DNA of 64,000 nt from Citrus sinensis (GCF_022201045.2 NC_068559.1:24745501-24809500); one strand, 5' to 3'. Shown: positions 1 to 14,408, numbered from the stretch's first letter. Made by a program: numbers and translations. The notes: a model not told the origin generated them from the sequence alone.

Positions 1-2475
1 ATCTATTATTATATGGTTTGTTTTAATAGAGATTAAATTTCATTTCTTGAATTACAATAAAATCTTAGAGAAACTTTTGTTACAAGAATGATTAGTTATG
101 ACATAAATAATAGCACTAATAAGAAAAGTAAGTTTAACATTGTCCACTCTTCATTCAAAATAAGACCGTGTGTTTATCTTACGATATTCAAATGGATGAA
201 CAATCTCAACAACTTGGTTCATCTTCCACACATCATTTGAGTAGTTGCAGAGTAAAGACTTGGATTTTGGGATCCTTGTTAACCAATCTTTGTTCGGTAG
301 ATTTAGACTCTCAGGTAGGCACCAAACTACAAAAGGCAACAAAACTTTACACACCAAAATATTCATCTTGCTGAAACACACACAGGAAATAAGAAGCAAA
401 CAATCACAAGAGCCCTTCACAAATTGACTTGCAATTGCAATTAATTGTTCTGTGTTCCCATGCATGTTCATTCTTCAATATATATTTTTTTAAATTTTTT
501 TGGGTTGGGCAATGAGGAATTGATATTAAAGCATAGGTAATAGGTTAAAATCATGAATAATTTTCAATTATATGATTAAACTGGGCAAGATGGTGACGTT
601 TATCGTTTGTTAACACGATCGCACAAAAAAGATAAAAATAAAGATATGTCAACTTCATCTGGTTAACGCTTGGGATTCATAAAAAGTTGTCAAAGCCACT
701 CGGCAATTTTCGAATTTGCCGGCTGCACGAAAATTGACATGGGAAACAAGATAATAAAAATAAATGAATAAAAAGATAAGGCCTGTAATTTTTCTCTTAT
801 CTTTTTATAATTAGGATAAGTTGAAAATTGCTTTATAAAATGATTTGCTTTACTAGTTATCTCGAACCTATCATTCAACGACAAAGCTAAATATATGATA
901 AGAATGTTAATTTTAACAGAATGGTTTAATTCATTATAAGAAGACATCAAACTATTAAATACAATTTAACTAGTCATAGGAGTTCGAATTTTAAAAGAAA
1001 TACAAGGTTGAAAAAAAATAGACTCATATTATCACAAATACATCAAATTTGAACTTTCGTTATCAAACAAGAATGAAGAAACACTAGTATCTAAAAAGAA
1101 CTATAAAAAAAAAATGCATTATTATGCGCCTTTGAACTATGAAAAGTATGCAAAAGCAAAAGAAAGAGGAAAAAGAGTTTTGATTTTTTTAAGAAAAAAA
1201 GGAAAAATTAAAAAGACTTGTTGTAATTGGAACAGAACCTTCTACGACCTTAAACAATCTGTCTAAGTTCCCAAAGTAATGAGAATCTAAGCCCATGCCG
1301 AACAAGGTTAAAAGGGGAAAGAGCCCATAGACTTTCCAATGATGGCAGTATAAATTCATCAATAATGAGGAAACGTCATTTATGTAATTATAAGGATTAA
1401 AAAAAAAAAAAATCGTGACTACATATCGTGTTTTGTAATGGGTCATGCCAACAATTAGGTTAGGTGGAGCCAAGAGGAGCAAGAATTGGAGCAGCATGTA
1501 CTGTTTGAAGAATTCTGTGGTTACTTTTAGCTCTCTTTACTTGATCAAATGATCTGTCTCTAAAAGTGTTTGATTGGGTTCTTGAATTTCCTACCAAAAA
1601 GAGAACAAATTTGGACCACAATCACAAAGCTAGATGCCTTCCACGTCTACCTTTCATCACAGTCGTTTTTGCATGTATAAACAATATACACCACCCACTA
1701 TAAAAAGGTTATGAAACACTCATTGATTATATATTTCGAGACAAATGATTTTCGTAAAGAAATTTGTTACTTTGAGAAGTATTTAGAGTAGATTTTTATA
1801 AATAAAGAGTTGAGTATTTCTTAAAACCGTCAAACAAATATTTGATATGAATGGAAGTGTTTTATACTATATAAAATGAATAAAAATAGAAGAAGAAGAA
1901 GAAGAAGAAGAAGAAGAAGAAGAAGAACAGAAACATTCTCAAAACGTCCGAATAAACCAAACCTTCGTTCACGTGCCTGCTTAGTCAATTTAATTCCCCA
2001 CATTTGTCTCACTAGATGGTAAGTTTCATAAACTTCAACGCTACGGCCTGACGGTGGCTTGAAAACGAAGGAGAATTGTACCCAATAGTCAAAATGCAGA
2101 GGCACATGGAGAAAAGAAACGGTGTTGCGGCTCCTTTAGGACACCCAAACACGTGCGGTTAATTATGTGTGCATCACATGAATTTTGAGTTTATTATATG
2201 GTTTTGCATGTGTTAAAAAAGTTTTAGAATCTTCCTTCATGGGCAGAGAGCTGTAACACAGTCGAATGCCACAAATCTAAACTACAAAAATCAAACAATT
2301 ATTTCATTTGACCACAATGTTTCCAAGCACAGAACCAGCTTTTTAATGGAGTCAAATCGAAGACAGATAAGAGGTATTCACAAGTTCCTAAGTAGCAATT
2401 AGGTCATGTCTAATCACAAATATATTACTGTAAAAGAAACAAAAGGTTGGTAAAATCTAATCCCCATCATGTATT
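1..2475. other. AT-rich flank left of the giant MULE, no gene supported
   Basis: This stretch is AT-rich with scattered short open frames on both strands, none of which shows a recognisable domain or codon pattern. It holds a GAA/AGA microsatellite (entered separately) and several poly-A or poly-T runs. It is the host DNA into which the 35-kb Mutator-like element inserted, because the left copy of its target duplication begins at 2476. I see no RNA gene and no second mobile element boundary here. Confidence 0.5.
1889..1927. repeat. (AGA)n microsatellite
   Basis: A perfect trinucleotide tract of AGA/GAA units about 39 bases long. Read on the minus strand it gives the poly-leucine run of a spurious open frame, which is why that frame was not accepted as a gene. 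Confidence 0.9.
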
Positions 2476-2484
2476 TTCGTTTTG
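2476..2484. repeat. Left target-site duplication of element A
   Basis: The bases TTCGTTTTG directly precede the left terminal inverted repeat and recur exactly at 37781-37789 after the right one. Nine bases is the standard duplication length for MULEs. No mismatch is present between the two copies. Confidence 0.88.
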
Positions 2485-2583
2485 GGACTTCCCTGCGGTG
2501 CCACAGTGGCACCGTGCCACTGTGGTTTGTCTTTATTCTGTTAAGCCGTTGGATATAAGTATGCTCAATCCAACGGTTTAAAT
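2485..2583 (+). repeat. Left terminal inverted repeat of element A
   Basis: This 99-base end pairs with 37682-37780. It contains a 15-nt interrupted palindrome, GTGCCAC-A-GTGGCAC, at 2498-2512, and a longer hairpin with 11-bp arms at 2501-2511 and 2515-2525 around a 3-nt loop. The block after it (GTCTTTATTCTG at 2545-2556, then AAGCC, then the inner AATCCAACGG motif) is nearly identical in the other end. Weaker similarity to the partner continues to about 2625. The palindrome is probably the transposase binding or pairing region, which is inference. Confidence 0.88.
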
Positions 2584-5500
2584 AAAAGTATGGAGAGCGG
2601 ACGCAGGTACTAACAACAACCGTTTAAACCGGTTGTCTAATGAAGGTCTCGAAGTCGATGGAAACAAAAATACGAGAATAGGATGTGAAACAAATTTGAA
2701 TCTCAAATCTGACATTTGCGAGAGAGGGGAATAACAGGAAATTTCGTTAGGTAAGGAAGGGTAAAGATTCTTTCCTTAAATCGTAAATGAATGTGTGTTT
2801 TTTGGTGGTCGTGATTTTGATTTTTCCGTAAGTTAGATGTTGCTGCCGATTTCTGAAATTATATTGTATTGATGTCTGTATTATTGAAGATGGCCTTGTT
2901 GGTATTATGAATCTGGCATTTTTGCAGGCACTGGAAGAGTCGTTTGGCATGCATAGGTAGGCTTCATGTTTGTGAATGCGTTTTTGTAGTGGATTTCGAA
3001 GATGGGGTTTTCGAAATGCCTAGGTTGCGAAGAGGTGAATGGCTGGGTTTGCTCAGGTTGAAATAAATATAGTAAAGGGGTTTGAAATAAATACAGTAAA
3101 GGGGTTTGAGCAGTGGGGTAATCATTGACATGTTAAACCTTATTTATGGGTTAATGGTTAAGGAAAGAAACATAGTTTCAATGGATGCTTTTGATTTTCG
3201 GTGGCTCATACTTTGTGTAGATGTAGTTTATTTATTGTATATTAGTAAATATCGACAGTGGGTGCATAAAAATAATGGTTAATTACATACATACAGAGCC
3301 ACAAATGGAAAAAATGACATAATATTGGTGGTTCGATCTGTAACCACTTTGTTAGTGAGGCGTGTGCTTTGGTTGGTCATTCACTTTAAGTATATGTATA
3401 ATATAATTGTCTTTGTTTGCTACGCATAATACATTTATCGGCTTTAAGATGAAAAGACTTGCATAAATTTAAAGTTATGCATAAATTTAAAGTTATGAAA
3501 GAGATTGCATGGAAAAGTTAGAAAAGTGAATAGTTCGAAATTTCTGTAGGATGCCTTTATAATCGATGAAGAAACAGAAATTGATGGTGGACATTCATTT
3601 GTTTATAGGTATATACACGCGGACTACTGCATTGGAGCTTTGGTTAGTAAAAGATAGTAAAGTGAGTTAATGGTTTATGTATTGATTAGTGGAGGTGTTA
3701 TTGATACCAACATTATTTAAATTCATTGAGTCCAATAAGTAGTGTATTCACCAAGGCATGTTGAGGCTATGATGTGTAGTGAAAGTTGAATAGTGGATGT
3801 GTGCTCGTTGTGGAGGTATATGGTTTACACTGTAATATAAAAATCTTCATTTGTTAAACGCAAGTAGTACTGACTTAATTGTGGTCTCATTAGTATTTAT
3901 TTAATACCTGTGGCATCTACCTGTACAGCAGAAGTGAAGATTGTGGACGAGGAATCATAGATTGAAACAGATGTGGAGGCTGTATAGTTATATAGTGTAA
4001 ATTTTTATTGTTATATAAGTTAGTTATTACGTTTACAATGGTTAAACATGTTTGTATTTTGTTTGTTTATGTTGTGTTAGGATTTAGAAGAATGAGCGTA
4101 TGTAATCACTGGTGATGGTTGCTGACAAGGTATTGGAAGTTTCGTAATGGTTCTGGAGAAGGCAATGCAAGGGGGTGTTGAAGGCCTAGAAATGTTTTTT
4201 TTGGCCTTGTAAAACTGTAATAAGCATGTTTGATGTATTTGCTGTTCTATTGAGATATTTGGAGGATGGTAACATTTGGCCACCACAACTGAGTCGTAAA
4301 ATTGGATGATCTATCGTTATAGTTATTTTTTTTTTCCCGTATCCTATTTGTTGGTGGCATCGAAATTGGGTTGATTAGGTACCTAAATATGCATAATATA
4401 TATATATTTATTTATTCCAAAAGTTAGAGGGTATCAGGTCAGCATTTTAATTACCGAGCAATTCGGTGATTGGCGGGGATATAACTAAACTACCCCGACT
4501 GAAATTGTTCCAGAGTGGGACGGTTTGGGGGATTTTCACAAGATTGTGTTTGGGTTATGTTAAGGTCGTGGACGAGGTTCACTGAATGGAAGCATAATAT
4601 GCTCCACCGAATGGGTATGTCCCCAGTGTCTATTACTCTTCTCCAACAGTTGACGTTGAATTTGCAAAGCAAGAGCGACGACGGTGTTGGGTGAAGCACA
4701 TACAATGAGTATGAATTATAAAAGCTGGAGAGGATTACATATGAAAAGAATATGAACGTAATCACTGGGATCCTACTATGTTAGAACCGTGGAAATTGAT
4801 AGAGGAGGCGATTTAATGACAGTTATAATTATTCAGGACAATTGTGTAGATAATAGGAAATGGTTGTCTCCGAACTACAGATTTGTGTGGGTGGTCCTCA
4901 ATAGGGGTAGAGAGAAAGTTTGTAAGGGAAGAAAAACGGCAATCAGTTCTGAATATTGGCGCAACCATTCTAAGGGTTGGAGGAATTATGGAGATGGACA
5001 ATGCAAAATCGGGATTTATTTTATAGGCAGCGGTAGTAAGAAGAGAATAATGGCTATAGTGCTGACATTTTAGATGTTTTAGAACACGCAACGGCATCAA
5101 AAGTTGAGACATTACGGTTATTAGAGGGAAGCAAACAAACAAAGTGTGCAAAAGCATACAGGCAATAGATGCAGATTAAACTGGTCGTAGTTAATTAACC
5201 GGCAATCACAAACAAAAAACGTTGGTTGTGGTGGATATCAAAAGTTGGTTATATGAGAGTTAAAGTTTTTATGTACCAGTAACCATCTTTCCAGAAGCCA
5301 AATACAAAACATGCCCCATCCCACCACAAACCAATACATATATAAAACCCCATTGGCGCCATTCTCCAAAAATGGTGGTCTGCGGGCCAAAAGTTGAAGT
5401 GCAAGTCCTCCATCCAATTGAAACCGTTATCAGAGGCCTGCAGCACAACAAATTGACCATATTGTGTGAAAATATGGAAACTTTTGTAGAGAAACAATTT

Positions 5501-6104
5501 ATATATTTAAAGGAAAAGAAATTGCACTGGTGTGCAACGATTTTTATAGAGCACAAATTTTAAGTGTTGGGCTCCCAGTTGAAACAACCAAGGAAAAATA
5601 AAAAATTAAGTAATAGGCAGTAATAGTCATTAAGAAACAACGCAATTATAAAGTTCACATTGACGTCATTCTCAGCATGGCACAATCATATTCGACACAT
5701 TTATAACAGTAATTGGATACCACTACCATCCAACAAGGATGGTGTCAATCGAATGTGCAAAAGTTTTATTTCACCCTCACATGGTTGAAGCTCTTGGTCA
5801 TTAGTTAAAGATGGCAGTAATAGCAACAGATACATTGCAGTATGCGAATATGAAAAGTTGCTTATGTCAGGAGCAGCATTGGTTCTGTCACTGTCACAAT
5901 ATTTGCATAGGCATAGATAAAAGAAGCACCAGCGGAACAGAAAATAGTTTAGTTGCAATTAAGCACATTATATACATATGGTAGTTGTGAATTTGGTAGA
6001 ATGTTGAGGTAAAAATAATTTAGTGAGTTAAGAGCAGTTGTCATAAGAATGGACACTAAGGAATTGTGAATGACTTATGAGTTTGTTGCAAAATATAGTA
6101 AAAA
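2584..6104. other. Left interior of element A, no gene recognised
   Basis: About 3.5 kb between the left inverted repeat and the transposase. It includes short local duplications (for example an 18-bp unit repeated around 3461-3497, and AGTAAAGGGGTTTGA repeated around 3071-3111). It contains several short frames in both directions, of which 4789-5073 (plus) and 5249-5497 (minus) are the longest, without any domain I recognise. Downstream exons or the 3' UTR of the minus-strand transposase could lie here, because the C-terminus of that protein is not resolved. Confidence 0.4.
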
Positions 6105-8528
6105 TCACAGCGAATCCTTACTAATAGTATCAGAGCTGGTGGTGGATATGAGCCTAAGGAGGCTGGTATGTTCAGAAGAGTTGCTCGAATTCATATCCTG
6201 TGTCCACTGTAGTGAAGGAGTTAATATAAGTTTTCGCAAAAAGTACCCGTGTTTAAGGATGTGTAGTGCAAATATACATAGAAGTTGTGTAAGGAAAAGA
6301 TGCACCTGAAGGTTACGTGTAGGCGTGAGGTACTGATCAGCCACGTGTAGTAAATGTTTGTTGGATGTCAAGTCATCGGTGCCTTTGGCCGAAATTGGTT
6401 TGAGAGGCAAACTGATGGGTGGAAGCAAGGTGTGACCTGCGTCCCACTTCCAAGCATATTCTTGAGGTAATTGCATCATGCCTGGCGCATAAGTGGACAT
6501 ATAATTTTGTACAGACATCATGCTGTCCACATAGTCTTCAATCTTGCGCCTCATATATTTGATTCCCCTACAAGCATGAGCACATGGAATTCCTGAGATC
6601 TGCCATAATCCGCAACTACATGACATCGCATCCATGTTTAGCTCATAACATGATGAACAACTATCAGTCAGTTCCAATAATGTGCCAGTCTGCTTACGTA
6701 CGATGAAGCGCCGACCATCACTACAACGGTCGTGAATGATATCCTGAACTGTGGGCGTTACTTTCTCCCTATACCATTTCCAGACAACCATCCTTCTGCG
6801 TTCGAAAATTTCAGCCGTTGAGCGTGCAATGGCCGTAAATCTTCTAGTAATGCTCATCTCCAAATAGTGGTCAAAGGAAGTGCGAAGTTTCTCAGTAATC
6901 GTTAATGTCACACAGTTACACTTAACCCAATGAGGCATACAAAATAGTGCCCACCTTTCCCAATTTGAATTCTTTAACCAGTCATGGCATTCTTGACTTC
7001 CAAGAGATATCAATTCCATATAGTTATAGAACCTTGTAGCACTCGTGGTGCGGCAAGCAGACCAGAACAAGTGCTGTACAGGTGCTGTGGGGAATCTCCG
7101 GACCATTTCGTTGAAAATCCTGTGGCAGCACTGTCGGTACACAGCTCTAGGAAGGAATTCTTCAACAGCGTATTCAACACCGTTGTCTCCATCACCCAAT
7201 ATGCATAGACCTTTGCCATTCTCCAAACGCAGCGCGCTGTTGATATTCTTTAAAAAATAAACCCAAGAATCCAAGTCTTCGACCTGAACTTCGCAGAAGG
7301 CAACTGGTAAGATCCCATTATTTCCATCAAGTCCAGCTGCCACCAGCATGACACTGTTGCACGGATTGTTAATTTCCCAACCATCAACAGCTAGGATACC
7401 TCGGCAATGCACCTTGAATGCATAGGATGTACGTGCACAGCATACAAACACCCTCTTGAACCTTTCTTCTTCTCGTGATTCATGGGTCTCAGTTTCCACA
7501 AGCACGATGTTGTCCCTATCGATCCTTTCCATTTCTTCCTTGAACTGATGCAGCATTGCATAACCATCGTCATAATCCAGGCCCAATATCTGTTTTGCTC
7601 TGTTTGCTGCACAAAACACCTTCCACTCAGGGCATTTAATCCCATACATGGATTCAATCTCATTTCTGACCTCTGTTGTGCTGATACTTGGCTGTTCTTT
7701 CCATCGATGAAGAAACATTGCTGAAATCCACTTTGATGCAGGGTGAAATGCGTGGTCAAGTCGAGGGCAATTGTGTTTTGGTGAGAATTGTGTTATAACA
7801 AAACCCTTACCACGGACATCTCTGATTGCTGTAACCTGCCAGTCGCAAGAAAGATCAGAACACTCGCAACTGACAATGTGAGATCGGTTTTCCATAATGC
7901 ACAACTTGAACTGTTCACGAATTGCATACACTTGAATAGCATTCCTAAACTGGGTCACATCTTTAAATCGCTGGCCGTGATATAATACTAGTCTACGATG
8001 TACACTGTCATCAAATATGAACCAGTCACCCACATATTCATCCAATTGGTTTTCTACCAATCCGTACAAATTGTCCTTCTCTTTTTCTGACGAGTATCCT
8101 TCTAATTGTTATTGATCATCGTTTACGTCTGCCAACGTGTCTCGTTCATCATCCGAGTACCACCCTGTTGGCCAACGTGTTTTAAGAAACACAGGGGTTT
8201 GTTTATTCCTTTTTAGATGTTCCGTGCAACTTGGGTTACCCTTGCGAAGCACCCGGCATTGTTGATCTACCAGTTCGCCCTTGCCTTTTGTACTGGGAAA
8301 TAGCTCCTTGGACACTTTTCTTTTATTTTTTTCATTCTTAAACTGTAATGCCTTTTGCAATTTCGCCGTGTCAGTATCCAATATAGCCGTTCGTCTATTT
8401 GTTGAGCTACGGGAACGAACATATTCTGGCAAACAGTTGGAGAGGCCAGCGTGATTCGTAGAACTAATAAGCCTGCGCTTCTTTGGCTCTTTTATACCTT
8501 TGACAACAGACTGCTTATCCTCTTCCAT
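6105..8528 (-). CDS. MuDR-type MULE transposase with one in-frame TAA
   Basis: This is the probable autonomous transposase of element A, which would cut and join the terminal inverted repeats in the nucleus. It reads from ATG at 8528 for 139 codons, meets TAA at 8109-8111, and continues in the same frame for hundreds of codons; the ATG at 8069 alone opens 654 codons. The first part is basic and lysine-rich (EPKKRR, KNKRK), as in a nuclear localisation signal. Numbered from 8069, a Mutator DNA-binding domain spans about residues 29-101 with its C, C, H, C residues. The MULE catalytic domain covers about 218-325, with candidate acidic residues in LAVDG (D229) and GDGD (D293/D295). A SWIM zinc finger (C484-x-C486...C496-x-H498) follows. 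It lacks the PB1-like N-terminus and the terminal CCHC knuckle common in plant MuDR proteins. The stop is followed by CAA TTA, a known readthrough context. The last 80 or so residues look out of frame or unspliced, so the true C-terminus is uncertain. Confidence 0.85.
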
Positions 8529-11500
8529 GACTAGCTTTGAATTTGGTTTATCTGTTTATTAAATCACCACAAGCATGAGCAAATGAAAAAATTGATATGC
8601 TGATGATCTTCCAAGACGGCCTAAACTGTGAAATGCGGGATAGTTTCTTCAAATAATGCACATAACTGGCCATCTTCCCAAGTAATCAATGGTGTGGCCA
8701 AATATACATTTTAAATGCAAGGTTAATATGACAAATTTAAACCAAATGCACATTGCTGTTCAACAGAGAAGTTGTAAGTAATAGCTAACGTAACAATTAT
8801 TTGTAACGTAAACATGCGTCTACCGTACGATTGCAAACCTGATTCGTGCTACAATAAACTACCCATACAACAGTTTTAAAGTGATTATTACATTTCCGTC
8901 ACATGCAATTTCATTGCCCAGCGGAATGAACATATGTGAGACAGACTTGTCATGAAAAAACATGAGCACGATATAATTTTGATGTTTACCTGGTGTCACT
9001 CTGTGAAGATGTATTCAGCATACTCTCCTTCTTTGTGGCGTTGTTGGCTCCCACTCCTCAGTTATTCCTTCGAATCGATATATGGGTTTCACATGTAGTA
9101 TTTACAGGATCCTGTTCATGCACAGATTTATGAAACTCCCTATGATGGCATTTTGGGGAAGAAATTTCCTCTCCTGCGCAAATGTCGTCCATCATTTCAG
9201 CTTTTTTTTATGGATTAACCTTCCAAAGCAACGATTGCCACAAAAATAAATTAAAATGCCGGAAGTTTGCAATTTTTTTCCTTTCATTGTCAGTGGTTGC
9301 GTGGGAAACTGTACTTGGCCGGCGCATTTGTCTGCTACGAAGCTTCGATGAGCTATCCTTTTTCCCAGATTTTTACCAACACTCCCTCGCGTTCGGAAAA
9401 AACCTACCATCATGGCAAATAGCTCCCCTGTTCTAACCAACTAATCCCTACTAGTGGGTGGAAACCATGATATCACTTTGTCAGTAAATATCCTAATCTT
9501 CAAGGACCAACGACGTAATTGTCACATGCACGTTTATCCCGGCCCGTATCAATAATACATAATGTCAGGCCCCAGTCTCGCGCCTATGCAGTGTAATTTG
9601 TGAACTTCGGGGGTTTTATAAGCCGTGCAACATATGTTACCATCAATACACTTAGGGGAATATCACGTGAATTCCAAGTTAACAGTGGACGTAAGGATTT
9701 TGTAACAGCATTTTACTTAGTATTTGATTTGTTTTATGTTGTATTGGTCACAACAATCTCCTTACTATTCCCAGATTATGCTTTACAATTCGTTCCACAA
9801 CTATGTTCAATTCCTAATAAATTGTACAACTTCTTCATATTGTTCCAAGATAAAATGAACATTAGTATTTGACATAGTGCTGTTTCAATCTTGTATATTC
9901 GAAATTTGTTGAGAGGTCTTGATTCCCCTCATTTGAACACATATAGACTTTAGATAGCATGACATTGGATAGTTAAATAATTAGAAAGAAAGCAGTGCTT
10001 GAATTAAACAAATCAAGAAAAGTAAACAAACCTTACAATTTACTCATCAAACCACCATAACTATTTTGGTATGGTATTAATAAATAATATAATGTTGCCT
10101 AGTTATTTTAATGATACGATGACAAGTAATAGAGAAACTTGTGATAAATAAAATATTTCATGGTAAATTGTTATTTAAATTCAGCTATTACATGAGATTC
10201 ATATTGGAAATAGATATTACATTACATTCAATTAAAAATAAACATTTTGTTGAAGAATGAAATTACTTTATTCTGCAACAGTTAAGAATGTATCACTATA
10301 ATTCAATAAGTTTGGGCGAAATAAATTGAGTGTACTATGTTATACCTATAATGAAGTGACAAATTTGTATGTTATTTATAACAGTAATTTTACTGTACAA
10401 GACATATTTCTTTGCGGGTACTTATTTATACTATGATCACAAAAATTAGATTCGTAATTATGTGTATTACCTCTGCGAATATAAGGTCGACTTAAAAGAA
10501 AAATTGGAAATATCAATCTATGAAACTGGCTGCTTGAAGTGATGTTATCGTTTTGTCCTATGTTTACATACAAATATAAGATGTGGGGGACCTACATCAT
10601 ATAATTGGAAAAAAAAATATTCCTTTCAAACTATTCTAATTATTACATCTTTACCGGGAAAACTATGGTAGCACACTGGTATCATACCACTACTGGATCC
10701 AGCCATGTGCATAATTTCCACAATAGTCACTAGAACTGGATCCAATGGCTAGATCCAGCTACCTAGCCAGTAGATCTCTAACTATAGCTTGATCCGATGG
10801 GTAGGTGCAACTCCATCCCATGGAAGCAATGTTCCACCATACCTAAGTCTCTTATAATGATAATGTTCACTACTACAATTATGTGCATGTGCCCCCATAA
10901 ATTAAATGACACAAATTATTAAATTCGCGACAACATAAAATTAGTGACCATAAAATTAAACAATTAAACACTAAAAGTTGGACACATTATGTTATAGCCA
11001 TCATGGTTTATTCTCTGTGTTATGTTTTCTCCATTACTACTGCTTTCCTTGACGACTGTTATTGTTATTGCACAGCATACAAATGAAAATTTCGCATATA
11101 ACATGTGTACAATTCCCATTCCGAGCGCCAATTTCATGTGATTCCCAATACGTTGGCCATTATTTTGTAGTATGCATTTCCTGATTATTGCTTCCACTCA
11201 TGCACGCATCGTCTACAACTAATTAACGATTACAAATAACATTCAATACATTTCCATGGATGTTTAATATGGTTGATAGGCAAAGCTTATGTTACATTAG
11301 TTGTATGTTACAGTTATAAATTCTTAAACCCTTTGAAAAGATTAATAATTATTAAAAAAGTCAATAAGTTTTAATGTTTTACATTATATCCCAGATTGTT
11401 TATACTCCAGGTTGTTTGCACCCAAGCTGCAATATTTCAAGTTTTTATGAAGTTCTTCAATAAGCACAACTAGCACAGTTACTATGAAACTGCTCAACAA

Positions 11501-14408
11501 TTTTATCTAATTTATTTAATTGAATCTATAACTTGTTAAATTTTATATCTATTGAATTTTGATTCATTAAATTAATAATCTCTTGGTTTAATATATCATG
11601 ATTTTTAATGTTGAAGTCTTTTATGAATTGTTTATCTTTATTACATTCTTTACTTACTTGAGCACTTGATCTCTTAACTTTTTATTTTATTTTATATTCC
11701 TTCATTGAAATTATTAATTCCTAATATTTTGTTTACCATTTCTATATCATTTATAGAAAAATTTAGATTTTCTAATTTATTTAATAAATATAGTAACATT
11801 CAATTTAATTGATTATTTCTCCACATGTTTGAATCATTGATACGATCAAAGAATTGGAATCATTTTATTAGAGGCTTTGGTAATTTATTCATTGTACCAT
11901 CTTTTTAAGAATTCATTAGATTTATAAGATATTTATTACATATAATGTCTATTATAATTCATGATACTAAATATAGATTACAAAATCTGTGTGATGGCAT
12001 TGATGATATGTATTTAACAACGAAAATAGATTGAATGTGTGTGTGTGTGTTAGAAGAAAATTATAGTTTATGTCTCAAGAGAGACAAGAAATAAAAAATG
12101 TAAGCGCAAAAATATATTCAAAGTTTGCGGATCTTTATGAATATAATAAGCATATAAATCTTTATGAAAATATTGAAAAAAATTTATAAAGTTTAAAAAT
12201 ATATGTAAAAAAGATTAATGAAAAAATCATTTAATTCTAAAAAATCAACGAGGATGTATTTGAAAAAATAAGTAAATATATGATTATAAAATTAAAATTT
12301 TTTATAAATATATCTTTCACCTGTATTTTGTTTTATGTTAAAAATTTTTTTTCCATTGGATTTAAGGAATATCAAAAGCAATGGCCTATATTCATTGGTT
12401 GTTTGTTACATTATATGTAAGGTAAGCTTTGCCCGGTTGATAAATTATGGTATTTATGTACGGTTGTGTTTACTATTAATTAAAATTTACACAAAAGTAT
12501 CTCCCTCTTTTTGCACACGTCCAAACACGGCCTAAGATGCTAGCACTTGCTGGTTATCGTCCACATATAATTTTAGTCAGTGACAAGATTGTCATTGCTT
12601 TTGACAAGTTCGCCTCACTTTTCCTTCTGTTAGTTCGAAGTCATCTTCCCGGAGTTGTTGCTGTCAACAGCACGTCGCGTCTCCGGTCGGGACTCCAACT
12701 AACAGGAGCATTCACAGGTTCGGCGCTTCTCTCTATGCACATGATCTTTTCAGTTCGATGCTTTCCTGCTTTGATGCTTAGTTTTTTTAGAACTGTGATC
12801 AATGTATTGGGAAATATGGTAAAATGTTTCAATGCTGATATTATGATCCCATGGCCGGTCCACTTCTCTGACCTGCGTTAACGTCCCCCCAATCGTCCAC
12901 GTGACCCTCTTCCAAACTTGTACAACCTGTTCACTTGAGCATACAACTTTTGAACGTTTGTTATATACTTAATATACATCTCCATGGTTCAACTTTGTTA
13001 ATGAGGACTATTACCATATTATTTCAGTTCCCCCCATGGTATTGTACTTATGGTGAAGCTTCGGTTTAAACTATGAAGGTTATACTATCAGTCGCACCAC
13101 GGTTTGATAATGGTCCACGATTAATTATAGTTCACAAAAATGTATCTTTTGAGGGACGCAGCTTCATTTGGGTGTACAAACAGTCCTTTCTCATCCCAGC
13201 ACCTCCATTATCGCTTTCTAAATCAGTACCTCATTCCTCTTTTGTGGGTCATTTATAGCTTGCATCTTCGATACGGATATCTGTTATCCGGCGGTAGTTG
13301 TTTCAGTTTAAAAGGGCTGAATTGCGGCAATGTTGTCGCGATTTGCCGCTTCCAAACTCCAGGCCACATCCAATTAGGAAGTGTTGATTTTTTTTTCTTG
13401 TTATTCAAATTTTATTTTTTGTTTTGCTGTAAAATGACATTGTTTTTTACCATGGCTTTCCTCAAGGTGGAACAGATTTCTCACCCGATCATGAACTTCC
13501 ACATAGCGGTCAATCTTGAATCGCGGACGTGCCAAGTGCTGTTTACGTCGTCGTTCGTTGATGTGTTTCTCACTTGGGACGGCTTTCTTTCAAATTTCAC
13601 TTTTCACATCGAGGCCAACGAGGCGTCCATCATGTTCGGCCTGGCACGGTTGGTGTACAATCGCATGCGCTACCATTAACGTCCACACTGAAGATGCACA
13701 TTTCTAGATGCTGCCACTTATTTGAAAAATGCTCACATAGCGAACTCATTTTCCTTTTCTCGTTAATGGTAGCGAAGGTCTTATCATAATTTTTTTTTGT
13801 CCTCGTAATCGCATATAAGGGGTAGCATCTAGATTGTCAAAAAATGAGCTGTTGGTGTTGCAGACTTGCATCAATAGCGTTTTCCTGTTTTGTCAGCTTG
13901 GTTTTTACAAATATCACCCTCCGCCCAGAACGTTGTCACCTTGTGGATTAATAAAATGACGTCTTTTTCGGCCACAATTTCAGTTTGCAACCATGCTTCG
14001 TTCTATCCTAACTAAGGGGAACTGACTTGAATTAACAGTGTATGTTTCTCAACACATTCAACACCTTAATGCGCACTAAAATAGATGCCTTCAACGATAT
14101 AGTGCATGGGAGCTACTAACAATATTTTACAGGGAGGTCAAATATTTCATTTTTCTTAGCCCTAACAATCCCCTTACGAATCATATCAAACACGACGATC
14201 AGCATGATTTGTGCCTAACGTGCATAAAACAAACACTGTAGCCCCACTTTCAGGCCACGATGCACAAAAACAATGACTATATACCTTAAAAAACACAATG
14301 CAAATTTACTGGTCACACGTGTTTATTGCCGGATTAGCTCTAAATTTAAACATATACATGGAAACTATTTATACTTTAACACCCACCATACTGCTACCCA
14401 TGCTGAAA
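8529..14408. other. Element A interior between transposase and GRF protein, no gene supported
   Basis: Almost 5.9 kb. The part next to the transposase start probably holds its promoter and 5' UTR. From about 9900 to 12500 the DNA is very AT-rich with no long frame, plus a short GT microsatellite near 12035. A less AT-rich patch at 12540-13790 carries frames of 114 and 179 codons on the plus strand, but they show no domain and overlap open frames in other phases. It may hold remains of a captured gene. Nothing here can be named safely. Confidence 0.4.

Noticed and set aside
151-471. 106-codon minus-strand frame with a hydrophobic segment
   Set aside because: No domain recognised, no splice or promoter context, and overlapping open frames exist on the other strand.
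4789-5073. 94-codon plus-strand frame near the left end of element A
   Set aside because: An equally long frame is open on the opposite strand and neither resembles a known family.
11450-12050. Very AT-rich stretch whose minus strand gives Asn/Ile/Lys-rich broken frames, faintly virus-like
   Set aside because: Composition alone explains the appearance; no conserved motif is visible, so no virus-derived element is claimed.
13140-13679. 179-codon plus-strand frame within element A
   Set aside because: Two other phases are also open across its second half and the protein shows no domain or sensible composition; kept only as a possible gene remnant.
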